DNA from: Tanypteryx hageni
Lineage: Eukaryota > Arthropoda > Insecta > Odonata > Petaluridae
Assembly: GCA_028673005.1 (NCBI GenBank)
Contig: CM054114.1
Location: forward strand, 25,844,869-25,908,868
Direction of reading: 5' to 3'
Length of the DNA stretch: 64,000 nucleotides
Shown: piece by piece, positions 46,553 through 58,553 of the stretch
Position numbering within the stretch: the first letter of the stretch is position 1
Layout: every line of letters begins with the position of its first letter
Translations under genes and position numbers: made by a program
Notes under the pieces: generated by a model
What the model was told of the DNA's origin: nothing
Databases searched by the model: none
What the model saw: only the letters and a program-made list of their open reading frames with translations

Positions 46553-49500
46553 ATGACGTCTTGTGCGGTATATGGTTGTAACAACAGTTTCAAAAAGTGT
46601 AATGGTAGGGTGAGATTTTTTCGATTTCCCCAAGAAAAGTCCATTCAAGAAACATGGATTCGAGCATGCCGGAGAAGAGACAACATAAACGTGAAAACAG
46701 GTAAGAGCAGGTATTCTTTGGTTTAAATATGCTACTTATTAATTTAATCTATATATATTTTAATTATTGCTGGCGAATTGAACTTCAGTGACCTGGTTGT
46801 AGTGAAACTAGTGATGGCGATATAAATAGTGAAAGCGTCAATATTATGAAATTTATTCATTCTGTATGATGTTAACTATTGCTTAATCGATTTGTACAGT
46901 GTCTCTTTGGTAGATTTATGCATATTCAGAATGAAAGTGCTTGGTGCAATATAAATTTGTTACAAATACAGTATTTTGAGAGAATAGCATGTTAAAAAAA
47001 TAGTTGTATTTTTTGTATAGTTCTTAAATATCTCTTAACAAGATCTGAAACATTATTTATTTAATTTACAATACGTACCTACTTAACATCATAAGCGTTA
47101 CTAAAATACAAAATTTGACTGTTGCGTTAATGACCATTTTTATGTAAATTTATCAATGTTTACAAACATGTCCTCTAATTATACAGCGCCAGTTCTTCCT
47201 ACATATGTTCATGCGCAGTGTTTATAAATTTAAATATCATATGATTTAACGAATTATTATTTACATTTGAAATTTAGTGTGTTTTCTGATCGATTTAAGT
47301 TTTTGAAAAATATAAAGCTACAATTTTGCCCATTTTTCCGTGATCAGTGAATATTTTAGTTGAGTTTAGTCTTCAGCCATTAAAATTTGCCCGCACCAAA
47401 GTATTTTCTTGTAATATTCCCACCTGTTAGCCAGACTGTTCTTTTAAAGGTAGTTCATAAAATTATTTTTGACTCTGTGGCTTAGCCCATCATACTGTTG
47501 ACGTTTTACAATCATTTTCATTAATTAATTAGCCATTATCAAACGCTTATGTATAAATTATTTAATTAATTATAATTTTTCTGCAGCACGAATTTGCTCT
47601 GTGCATTTTGATGAAAGTTCATTTTTTAAAGGCTGAAGCAAAAGCTGTTGAAATATTCACCAAAAAATAGTAGAAAACTGAAATTTCATGCTGTACCTTC
47701 CCTCAATTTGCCTTCATTCACAGGTGAAAAGGAAGTATGTCAAAAAAGAAGAGAGAGGCCTAATAACAGATCTAAAAGGAATTTATTAAAATCTCTTTTA
47801 GAAAATGATGAAACAATGCTGGATGCATCAAACATGTAAGTACTCCATCTTCAAAAGTATTTATTACACAGTGTATATTTATATTTTATTAAAATTCATG
47901 CAGTTAGGTAATATACTTGTACAAATACATTATATTTTTAATACAGAAGTCAGTCTTACTGCTAGACTCTTATTATTTTAAATTTGTCTTTTGAACTAGT
48001 ATGGAGAGCATCTTAATGATTAAAGGAAGGGACTGGTAACATTAAGATGTAAGCAATTAATGTTTAGGCAATACTTTATATAGCATAATGTTCTTCATCC
48101 AGCTGTATGAAACTTTGTATTACAAAGAATCCGTAATTAGCTACATGAGTTTCAACTTTGCAAATTGTAGCTATAAAAACTGCTTTTAGCTTTAAATTGC
48201 ACTCATTTTCTAATTATGATTAAGCCTCTCCCTCTACCTCGGCTATTTTCATCCTCATTATAAATTTTTATTTCATTTCAGGTGTGCAGGGTCTACAGTA
48301 CTAGATGGTATAAATGTGCTGCCAGTAGACTTATCTAACGACACACTAAATGAGTGGGTGCTAAAAGTGAATGGATTAGAGACAGAAAAGAAGCAGCTTA
48401 AGGACAGAGTACAGAAACTGGAAGAGGAAAAAAAGGAATTACATTTACGTTTTGAGGCACAGGCAAAGGACATTGAAGGAAAATGTGAGAAGCGTGTCAC
48501 AGAAACACTGTCTCAGTTTTTTTCTCCTGGACAGGTAACATGCATATTAAACAAACCCGGGGGAAAGAATTGTTTGGTCAGAAGCAGATATTTCAGCCAC
48601 CATTTCATTGCGGCATGTCAGTAACAAAGCATATCGATACTTGAGAAATCATCTCAAGTATCCCTTACCTTGTCTTACTACACTCAAGTCTTGGGTGGCC
48701 AAGTATGACTTCAACTTTGGATTACAGAGGAATGTCCTGTCAGTAATGAATATTAAGAATAAACACTTAACAGAAATTGAGAAATTTACTGTAATTTCTT
48801 TTGATGAAATGAAAATAAGTAGTGAATTGTGATCAATAGGAAGTCAAAACAGGTCCTTGGCCCCTTCGAACAAGTACAAATTGTAATGGCCCGTAGTTTG
48901 TTAGGAAAATGGAAACAACCCATTTTTTATAATTTTGATCAGGCAATAACTAAAAATCTCTTATTTGATATAATTAATGCCTTAGAGGAAAATGGCTACA
49001 AAGTAGTTGCTCAAGTTAGTGACTTAGGTCCAACAACTGTGGACTCAGCTTGGAATTAACCTTGACTGCACTTCATTTAAAAATCCTCATGATGACACAA
49101 GGGAGGTATTTGTATTTGCTGATGTGCCTCATGCAGTGAAGTTATTCAGAAATCATTTGATAGATCAAGGATTTGTTTTGGCAAATGGAAGAGTTGTGTC
49201 CATTTCTGTTTTGGAAAAACTGTTTTCATTAAAAGGGGAACTCAACATAATTCCTAAAATCAGCAGGGAGCATCTTAACCCTTCCCCCTTCAGGAGACAA
49301 AAAGTAAAACTTGCGACACAGTTGCTATCTAATACAGTTGCATCAGCCCTTGTTTATTGCCATGATAAGAATATAATTGTAGAAGATGTTGCAGATATTG
49401 CAAGATTAATAAAACAAATAAATGACTTCTTTGATGTATTCAATTCATCAGTGATGTTTGATAGACATGGTCCTCGATATGCATATGGTACCAATTTAGA

Positions 49501-49812
49501 ATTGCAAAATGAGATCCTGGATGAAGTTGCTGCTTGTATCAAGGGCATGCGAGTGGTTGGACGAAAGAACTTGCAACCTTTTCAGAAAGGAATAATTGTA
49601 GATTTACAGTCCTTGAAAGGTCTTTACAAGTATTTAAGAGAAATTCATGGTGTACAGTTTCTTTTAACTGCCAAATTAAACCATGATGTATTGGAATGTT
49701 TCTTTTCGTGCATCCAAGGATTAGGGCATAGTAATGATAGCCCTAATGCTTTAGACTATATGCACAGGACTTGGACCAGATGTGTTGTTTATGATTACAA
49801 AATAAATTTCTG
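46553..49812 (+). pseudogene. P-element transposase (THAP9-like), frameshifted
   Basis: Exon 1 (46553-46700) begins MTSCAVYGCNNSFKKCNGRV and continues FFRFPQEK and W..AC. Exon 2 (47587-47835) supplies ARICSVHFDESSFF, completing the C2CH THAP zinc finger; the junction is phase 1 with donor GTAAGA and acceptor TCTGCAG. Exon 3 starts at 48282 (donor GTAAGT, acceptor TTTCAG) and encodes a coiled coil (about LETEKKQLKDRVQKLEEEKK), then SQFFSPGQVTCILNK, LRHVSNKAYRYLRNHL, VISFDEMKIS (candidate Asp), KQVLGPFEQVQIVMARSLLG, VVAQVSDLG (candidate Asp), FVFADVPHAVKLFRNHLI and LLTAKLNHDVLECFFSCIQG (candidate Glu). Single-base frameshifts occur near 47627, 48565, 48830 and 49050, yet no stop codon lies within the conserved reading frame segments. 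AATAAA follows at about 49841. The C-terminus seems short for the family. Confidence 0.92.
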
Positions 49813-50647
49813 AATCCAACAAATTTTTGCATTTATCAATAAATATTTTATTCTGCTTTTAAATTATTTTCCCTACAACCCATCTTAATTATAACATCTA
49901 TAAACTGAGCAGTCTAATCTTTTTGGAGTAATGTGGTATTATTTAATTAAAAAATATGACATGGCCAGCACATGATTTTTCCATAGATAGTCAGTTGGTC
50001 AGTTGTATTTAAATGCAAATGTAACTTGAGCATATCGTAGAATTTCATTTTTGCCATTATTCTAAGGAAAAAGTTAAAACCATAAAATTTGTAACCTGCA
50101 TGCACTAAGGCAGCAACACCCTATTTGTTGAGGGCTTCATATATATTTTGTAAGCTAAGCTTGAAGTGATAGGTCTTACATCTTGTGATTGTCATATGGG
50201 CAGTTGAAATTTTTAAATTACTAAATATAAACTCGGTAAACCTAATAGGCTAATTTTTGGTGGAAGGGGTGAGCCATTTTCCATAAGAAAACAAAAATCG
50301 ATTTTTCAATTTAAAGGCTTTCACTCTTTTGTAAATTAAAATTAGGAAGAACTTCAGATCTAGACCTTTTTAAAGAAAAATAAATAACGAGATTGTATTG
50401 ATGCCTTAATCCTAATATGTACTATATACATAATGCTTGTGAATGTTTTTATACGAGAGAGGAAGAAATAAAGAAGGAGAGAGACAAAATTAAAGATTCA
50501 ATAGATTAAAAATAATTTTGGGCTTAAAATAATTGTGTATCGTGATGTATTTCTTTGTCATGCAATTTCCATTCACCCATAACTATTTTTTATCTCTGGA
50601 ACACTCAATTATGTGAATTTTATAATCTTTTTATTTCAATTTAATTC

Positions 50648-50684
50648 ACGCATACCCGTCATATTTGAAGGGCAATTACGCTAG
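50648..50684 (+). mobile_element. Helitron 3' end inside P element
   Basis: CACGCATACCCGTCATATTT, then GAAGGGCAATTACG and CTAG (50681-50684), with T following. The hairpin CCCGTCA/TGAAGGG has one mismatch. A purine patch at 50450-50490 and TTTCAATTTAATTCACGCAT upstream match the family pattern. The 5' end is not found, so the Helitron body is somewhere between about 49.86 kb and this point. Confidence 0.65.
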
Positions 50685-51075
50685 TGAGTGATAAAAACGC
50701 CAGTATTTACGCGAAATTTGAAGAAATCAATGACGAAAAAACTAAAATTTAACTTGGGAAAAATCGGCCTTTGAGTGAGAATCATACGGAAAATGAAGCC
50801 CTTCTCTTTGAGATGATTTTGGGACCTTTCTTAGAAGTCTTTTCCCTTCTTCGAAGTTCACTTGATGCCGAATGTTCTTAACAAACTTGAACTTTTTCCG
50901 ATCCCGGTAATTCGTTAAAATCATTGTATATACAAATTAACGTCCCGGGATTTTATAGCATGACTTATAAATGTATTATTTATAATAACGAAGAGTGAAG
51001 AAATAAAAAGACGGATATCAGCAACCAATTGACGTTAATTTTTATACAAATTTTAAGCTTCCCGCTACAAAGCTT

Positions 51076-51091
51076 ATGCCACGTGACGTCA
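51076..51091 (-). promoter_or_regulatory. P element inner inverted repeat, right
   Basis: Read on the minus strand it is TGACGTCACGTGGCAT, 60 bp inside the right end, differing at one base from the left copy. Confidence 0.7.
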
Positions 51092-51159
51092 TGCGCGAAC
51101 TGAACGCGTTTTCGTCCACCTGAACGACCTACCTCCTTTAGTAGTACCATGCTAACAAG

Positions 51160-53121
51160 CCAATCGGGGGCAAGATTATGCCGATTGTGCGTGATGCATA
51201 AGGTTGAGTATAAGAAATTTCACTCCTTGTTTGGGCTTAAATACATTAATGATAAATTTCGTTTTGTTTTTTTCGGTGTCGCGTTTCGCTCGATGAAACC
51301 TGAAATTCCTGATCGTAGTTTCTGTTAAAGTTAGCTCTAGGGCGTGGTAATCCTTATCTTATGCGCAAAGCCTATCAGCCGGCATACCGATCATAAATCA
51401 TAATTATCCATTTCTGTCAACTTCGCATTTGTTTCTGCTCCATAAATATCTTTGCCATACCATAAACTGCTATATGAGAAAAATATGAACCTATTCATTT
51501 TATTTCATAAGCACAAATCGAAAAATTTATGACATTATTTCAAAGGTACATATTTTTTCTAGCTGAATTAAATAAATTTTACATACGTTTTGAGGTTTAA
51601 ATCGATTACTAGTATTATGTGATAATGCCAACATGAAAATCATCTTCGCAATCTAATAAATAAATATGGAATGATTAAATAATGTCATATTAATATTTTG
51701 TATCAAACAATAAAATACTTATATTAGTGTTCATGCATTATGCATTTTATAAATTTGTCGAGCATTTATGCATATTAAATTTAATTAAGAATAAGTATTG
51801 TCGTTCCTAACACTTCTTTTGTTGTTTTCTTACAATCGATTTGAAAATACGTTTTGGCCAGTCATATATGTTCCCTTTGAGGACTAGCCCGCGACGAACA
51901 GTCCCATTCCTGACATTTTCCCAAAAAGCAACAAATGAACTATTTGATTAATCTCAATAATTATGTAAATTATGGGCATGTATCAATTACAAATTCGTCT
52001 ACTTCAAATACATTCCGTCAAACGCCAAACCTAAATGATAAATATTCAATTATGGCGGTTAAATATATGGAGGAAGTAGGGGTTTTGGCTTCCTCGAGGC
52101 GTTTAATAACGTCCATGATTTAGCTGTGGGTGATTTCGTAAGCAGATATTTCGCAATAAATTACAAGCAATGTAATTCTAAAGTGGAAATGATGGTTCCA
52201 AAAATATACCAAATGCATTGTCAGCACTAGTTGGAACATTTAAAGTTTCAAACCTTTTAAAATTATAATATATTCTGGCACGAATATATATATCCGCGAT
52301 TTTAACCCTATTGACGCTGATAAGACATAAAATCCGCTCGCAACCCCCTCCGCCGATTCGAAGCAATAGCATTAACGCCACGACGGAGGAAACATTAAAA
52401 AAATAAAAATCCATTGTAAAAAACACAAGCGCTCAAGAGTGCAATGCATTCTCCCTTCAAATGGCGTCAGTGCGCTTAGCAAAGAGAATAATGCCACGTC
52501 GTTAAGGCATTCCGTAGGATGCGTTTAAATTGAAAAATACCTTTCCGGCGGGCGGGAGGGGCTTGAACAAGCTTAACGGGATCCCACGCGTGACAGGTGA
52601 TTGACGCGTGAGCTTTAATCGTCGGCCTAATTTTTACGGGCGAATAAATAATCCGGTGGGTCTGATAAACGCGCAGGGCGCAGGGAAGGCGCGGATGCGA
52701 TCCGTCTACCGCGCTAAGAACCAGTTTCCCTGGCGACGCAAACGGAACGGTATTTAGGAAGGCGTCGCCTCTCGTTTTGGTAGGATTATTCTCGCGGCGG
52801 ATTCACGGACGAATATATGCGCAAAAAATATTACGCGATGAGAATTTAAAAACGAAATGTTTGCGTGGCAAATAAGTAACACGACGAATCCACATCCATC
52901 GTTATTTAAAAACTTATTCTTAACAGTTACATTCCAATGTGATTTCGGATATAAGTTATGGCATTTTAGAAATGCAGGCTTAATTTTAGCGCTTTTTTAA
53001 AATCGCTTATGTATTCGGTTTGTCTTTCAGTCCGTTCGTCTGTTCGGACAATATCCTTGAATCTTGAAACTTGGAGACGTCAAAAATTTCAGGATAGGGC
53101 GGTCTACGCAACGGCTAAACA
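51160..53121. other. no gene or recognisable element
   Basis: AT-rich, with a GC-richer patch at 52.5-52.8 kb. No frame above 82 codons and none recognisable. Confidence 0.4.
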
Positions 53122-54555
53122 TAGTGGTTCCCAACCAATGGGTAATTACCAATGTTCCCTCTAAGCTGCTCGTCCGCGCATAAGTTTCTAAACACCCGCG
53201 CACAGATTACTATACTTTGCGCACCACAGACTAAAAACCGTGACATAGGAGTCACGCCTGAAATTAAAGTTCCTATTTTGTTTTATTTTTAATACATATT
53301 TCCTTATCACGACTACCTTATACAGTCTCCATTGACACAAGATAACCAGTGAGGCCGCTAAAAGCGACAACCCCTCTGCACTTTTTTATTACAATTTTCA
53401 TAAAATGGCCAATACAAAGTAAAAAAGTATCTTAGAATAATCTTATAGTAAATTTTATAAATGAAATTAAATCTTAGATTTCTTATTTCTACCTTATTTT
53501 CATATAAAAATTTAAAAGGTTCTTGCATAAAAGGCCACTCAGTTCATGCTGTGAATTTAAAAAGGCCGCGCACACTCTTCCATTTTCGCTTAGATGGTCA
53601 GCCATGTTAGAGGGAACTTTGACTAATCACCCCTTCGAGGGTAATTTCAGAGTTTTGGGGAGTGAGGGTAATGGTCATTTGTGGGAATTTAACGCAGTGA
53701 AACCGGTAGTAAAGCTCTGGAAAACAATATGGAGGAGCTGAGCTGAGGCAGAGCTGTTTGATTATTCTCTATTCGTGACCCAATCAGAATCATACTAGTG
53801 GATGGATGTTTGAGAAAAGAACATCCGTAAATCAGTATAAATAAGATTTTTCATTGAATTGCAGATATCTATTAAAAGGATTCGTGACTTTTTCGGAATT
53901 CTTGCAGTTACTATTCTGTTTCTTGCTAGTATGTACCTATTTTTATAATAAAACCTGTATGCGTAGCATATATAACGAATGAACATATTTATTACCTTTC
54001 CTCATACGCCCAGGTTTATTGAACATACAGTAATATTGGTGTATACCGGAAATTTTGTTCATTTTTCGGAAATCTTAAATTCCGGCAGTTTTGCGTTAGT
54101 AAATAATGTTTTTCTGTTTCTCTTGAAATATTTTTCATCGCTGGGAGGTGAGCATCGTTGGAGATTGTGGTTACAAAGTTCCATTCCATTGTTTTCGTAT
54201 GATATTGAGAATGAAAATATTGTCTTCTAATTACGTCGCAACAATATTGGAAGATGAAACAACAAGTTGAATGAATGTTTTGGTTTGTGTTTCTCATAAA
54301 TCGTTCAGTTGACAAAATTTAATGTTGTTATAATAAAATATTGACAGTGAGCATTGTTTCTTCTCGATTTGTAGTTTTAATTCCAAAAACACTTGTAAGG
54401 AAGGGTATAACTTATAAGGAAAGGCTGTGCTACTACGATTTACCGAATACCGTTAAGTCAGATTATGTTTAATTTGGACATTTGCAATTGGGGATAATGA
54501 CGGCTTTAGATGGTGGAAAAATGGGTAATGGGAAAAACAAGGTTAAGAGCCACTG
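53122..54555. mobile_element. hAT-like non-autonomous element
   Basis: TAGTGGTTCCCAACCAATGG at the left faces the inverse of CAGTGGCTCTTAACCTTG at the right, a common hAT design. The target duplication is not convincing. The 53150-53621 MITE is inserted just inside its left end. Confidence 0.45.
53150..53621. mobile_element. MITE, AATGTTCCCT family, nested
   Basis: AATGTTCCCTCTAAGCTG at the left and the inverse of AAAGTTCCCTCTAACATGG at the right. The flanks TAATTACC and TAATCACC match 7 of 8, though the right duplication starts two bases beyond the apparent end. It is related to the 23819-24083 element. Confidence 0.55.
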
Positions 54556-55085
54556 ATCTAGAATGAGCTGCTGAAGAGTGATTTTTTTCTGTATCCAATC
54601 CCTCAGTTTCATGTGTACTATATAAGAAATGCACGATGTCGGTGCAGGGCATTGTAAATTTGCATTTTGAATTAGTTAAAATTAAGAAATGAGCTCGGGA
54701 TTTAAAAAGTGGTATAGGTAAAGAAATGAAGTTTATTATTTTTGAGGACTAAATTCATATCGGTGCCAAATAGGTGTAGATATTTGATTTTAATCCAAAA
54801 AGGTGAGAAAAATTCCCTATTTTCAACAATGGGAAATATCAACTGCCAATTACAACGACTCCATTGCTATGAAATGAGAAACATATTGTTAAGTAGCATT
54901 TATATATAGTGCTTTTAAAAAGGATTTAAAGGCTACATATTAAGAGGCCGTCGAGCTCAACCAAAGATGTCATCTAATGATAACGTCATAATCCTAAAAC
55001 AAAAAAGCGCCTTATGTAATTTTCGTCTGCAATTCTTCCTTCACTTGTTATTTTTTCAATCTCTATTAATTTTAACGTGAAAGGG
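54556..55085. other. no gene or recognisable element
   Basis: AT-rich sequence; nothing recognised. Confidence 0.4.
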
Positions 55086-55180
55086 ATTTTTAGATCAGAA
55101 GAAAATTTCTACCATGACCGGGAATCGAACTTTCACCTCCTTCATGGTGGATATTCTACCATCGAACTATCGTGTCATAA
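55086..55180 (-). repeat. tRNA-like SINE head, family C, minus copy
   Basis: On the minus strand an A-box-like TAGTTCGATGGTAGAAT (55168-55152) and a B-box-like GTTCGATTCCC (55130-55120). The D-arm region resembles tRNA-Gly. The T stem does not pair (GAAAG against CCCGG), so it is not a functional tRNA. Confidence 0.5.
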
Positions 55181-55189
55181 TAATTTTCC

Positions 55190-55280
55190 TGCAATTGCAG
55201 AATTGCCGCCCGGCAAGTGAAAGACCTGTGTTCGATACGCAGTCGAGGAAGAATTATTCTCACGATTTCAAATTCCTCAC
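55190..55280 (+). repeat. tRNA-like SINE head, family C, plus copy
   Basis: AAGTGAAAGACCTGTGTTCG, then ATACGCAGTCGAGG, resembles the 15.83-kb copy. It lies head-to-head with the minus copy a few bases away. Confidence 0.4.
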
Positions 55281-56517
55281 ATATTCCAAAATATGCCTAT
55301 CGTGGGTGTTCGCAGCATTTTTTAATGTGTCGAACACCAAGTTACTTTCTAAGAAGTTCATTGTACTTTTGAAAAACTAGGAATGATCATAAATAAAATA
55401 AAACCAACGTCAAGGCGATTTAAAAATATTCTTTAATGCGTTTAGAAAGTAAAGTAGAAAAAAAATTACTGGTCATAGGAAAGGTGATTTTTAAGCATCA
55501 TAGAAGTGCACGGTAATACTGCTAATAAAGTAAGGTGGTGCTCGCGAGCACAAGGCTGCAAACCTCTGGTCTATCGCAATGGGTGCGACCTTTCTTGCCA
55601 TCGCTGCATTTTCCGTGATGGCTTTAGTCAACATATCGACCGATATATGTCGGAAGGGTTGCTATTTTCCTTCTATTACTAAAATATTTTCGTAAACTAA
55701 AAAAAGTAAGTCATATCTTACTCCAAATTATTTCGGAGATTGTTTTATTTTACTTAATTGATTCGATACATTTTTATACAATAAAATAATCAACTCCAAC
55801 ATCAAATAACCCCTAAGACTTAAGACTAATTTTTTCTGCGCAACTCTTATTAATAATATCGTAAAGTAAACAAAGGAAGGAAATGTATTTTACTTCAAGA
55901 TATTAACGCTTCTCTTATTTATTTCTTATCTATTTCTTAATGCGGCGAGGTTGAGGCCATACGGTCCCTTCTTCCACCTAACCATTATGATACACAATAT
56001 GATTAATTTAAATGTACAGAATTCAATTCAAATCAATATAGTGAAATGAAAATCATTTCAAGGTATTCATAAATAATAAAAAAATAAGAAGAGTACAGCA
56101 CAAATATACACAAAGTAAAATAATATAAAAACATCATAAAGGAAAGACTGCCCAGTTTTCTGATGGATATAGTGATGTGCTGGTATTTAAATGAAGGATA
56201 GAAGGAAAAATACAGAGGAAAATATTACATTTTTATGAGGACCTAATGCTGGCTAAGTATGTAGCACAATGTTTCTTAAATTGTTTAATATCATTAACAG
56301 AGTAAAAGTGAAAGGGGAGAGAGTTCCAAAGATTGCAGGCGGTAACGGTGAAGGATTTATTATAGAAACTGCTACGATGAGTGGGAATAAGTAGTTTGGA
56401 TGATTATTCTATAAATGAAAAATGATTATTCTATAAATGAAAATTTTTCCATTAACAGGAAACAACGTAGGAGCACAATTGCCATTGGTTATTCAACGCG
56501 ATACTTTTATATATTAA
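55281..56517. other. no gene or recognisable element
   Basis: AT-rich; no supported coding sequence. Confidence 0.4.
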
Positions 56518-56560
56518 CTACCGTAATTGCCCGTCAAATATGACGGGATTATCATAAAAG
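56518..56560 (-). mobile_element. Helitron 3' end, minus strand
   Basis: On the minus strand the perfect hairpin CCCGTCATATTTGACGGG is followed by CAATTACG and GTAG, where other copies have CTAG. The single change in the terminus suggests decay. The body would lie at higher coordinates, but I cannot delimit it. Confidence 0.6.
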
Positions 56561-57087
56561 TATTACAAATATCTATGATTTCGATATGAAAAATCAGTAA
56601 GATATCCCATGATCTGGTTTGGTTTTCATGCACAATAAAATCAGTATTTTTGAAATTTATCATTGTTTTGATTACAATGTTTAAGTAATTATTAGCAGAG
56701 GCCAAATGATTATCCAAATATTTGATGAAAATAAGAGAAAATCGAATTTATAAGATATAATGCATAAAGAAGTAGTAGAAATTAACTTGAAATATTTGAC
56801 CAAATTATAAGTTATTTAAAACTTATTAAATTTAACTTAATAAATGAATTATTTTACTCTTATTAACTGGTAAAAAACAGGATAAAGTGTGAACGAATTG
56901 TCAATTTACCATCAAAGGAAAAATTTGTAGTAACTTACTTACTATTAACTAAATACTCTACATGAACTGCAATGAGTTGAACTATATTTTAAGATCGCAC
57001 TTTTCTTTTAACTAGATTAGTTTTGCCAAACCGCGTTAAGGCAAACCTGTATGATTTCCTGGAATCCAAAACACCAATTGCGTAGTA

Positions 57088-57248
57088 GTGAATCCGCGCT
57101 ATAGTGGACTCACGTTTGTAACGAATGAACGTTGTAGCGAATCAACGTTGTAGGTAATCCGCGTTGTAGTAAATCCGCCTTGTAGCGACTCCACCTTTTA
57201 TCGACTCGACGTTGTAGCAAAACCGCGTTGTAAGAAAGCCGTGTTATT
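57088..57248 (+). repeat. 16-bp tandem array, ten units
   Basis: Ten consecutive 16-17-bp units with consensus near GCGAATCCGCGTTGTA. Examples are ACGAATGAACGTTGTA, GCGAATCAACGTTGTA, GGTAATCCGCGTTGTA and GCAAAACCGCGTTGTA. The units differ by 2-5 bases, so the array is old or selected for a core. CGCGTTGTAACGA-like motifs are typical of pogo/Tigger ends bound by CENP-B-like domains; that link is an inference. Confidence 0.8.
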
Positions 57249-58519
57249 GGAGATCCAAGTGTTTATAACGAAGAAACAATTGGAGTACGAAGACGGCGCG
57301 AAAGAGAAAAGAAAATTATCTTTTGTGAGCATTATGTATTTTTTCGTACGCACAGCTGTTATCGACAAAATCATACATCCAGCTCTTTTGCTGAAAGTAC
57401 AAATATCACCTTTTTACGCACTAGAAAAATATTTTACTCGATGTCAATGAACGATCCACAAATTAAAATTCAATGTTCAATTAACATTTTGTACTGCTCA
57501 TCAATATTTAGAGGAGCATTTTATTTTGACGTAAGGTGGGCAGAAATCGAAGTGTGAAAATTTCCCATTTGTTCTAAGAGGGCGTGCAATATAACGGAAT
57601 AAGGAATTACATAATTCGCGAATCGGTACATAAATCAATGCGGCAAGATAAATAGGGCAAGGTAATACAATCATAACGGCACTGTACAAATCGGTGCGGT
57701 AGGCCACTTAACCTATAAAGATGTAACATTACTGGGCCAAATTAATTCAAATCATGACAGGAGATTCGATTTTATTAAATAGATGAAACGACCTTAAAAA
57801 TTAAACGGAATGAATGAATCCATTAGAAACGGTAACCTAAATGGCCCCACGACAAAACAGGAAATAATAGATAAATCTAAGCAATCTCCTGGGAATTTTC
57901 CAATATACATAGAATCGTTTCAACAAATGACAATCTTTGCTTTCTGTAAGTAAATATTATTAATCATTATCAATCATCAAATCAAACTATTACTTAAAAC
58001 CTTAATCTGTTGGTTGATTGGTTGGAACGCCATATGGGATTTCCCATAAGAGCGATCTTAAATACCTCCTTCACACTTGCAGACTTATTTTCTTTTGCAA
58101 AATTAAATTAGGAGTAATTGACGCACAATCTTTAAATAAGAACCATTTTAAAGGAAATTAAATGAAAATTCTTATTCTTATCGTTGATTTGTTTTACCAA
58201 TCAAATTCGCTCACATTAAGATAAAATATTCGAAAATTTGTCAAAAATTTTACATTTTTATTGAAACGTTCCATTGGCGATCACAGCATTGTAGTTCGTA
58301 CAGAAAATCAACTTATCTGGTGAGTCCATAAAAGCTAATTGTTTTCGAAATAGAACGTTAAATATGTTGTTAACTTAGTTAAAAAATTGTATACACTTAT
58401 TGTCTTACTGTTAAATATATTAAAATGAAAACCTGTTCATCTATCTTATCTAATGTTCGTATAAGTGTCAGATTTTGCTCACTTCCCTCCAATATAGTTA
58501 AATATATTAAGGTCCAATT
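57249..58519. other. no gene or recognisable element
   Basis: AT-rich. Frames of about 70 codons without recognisable domains. Confidence 0.4.
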
Positions 58520-58553
58520 TTTCCGTTGAATTTCAATGGGCATTTACACTAGT
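58520..58553 (+). mobile_element. Helitron 3' end, diverged
   Basis: CCGTTGAATTTCAATGGG is a degenerate hairpin, followed by CATTTACA, CTAG (58550-58553) and T. It keeps the family spacing between hairpin and CTAG. Confidence 0.5.

Larger units (their letters stand above)
46381..51151 (+). mobile_element. full-length P element
   Basis: The terminal inverted repeats are 29 bp with two mismatches. The left begins CATGGTAATACTAACGGAGG and the right, inverted, CATGGTACTACTAAAGGAGG; both continue TAGGTCGTT. The flanking 8-mers are identical: CTAACAAG at 46373-46380 and 51152-51159. An inner inverted repeat (TGACGTCAC[A/G]TGGCAT) lies 60-61 bp inside each end. It carries a THAP-domain transposase gene with introns. 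P elements have 31-bp ends, inner repeats and 8-bp duplications, so all features agree. The right third also holds a Helitron 3' end. Confidence 0.95.
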
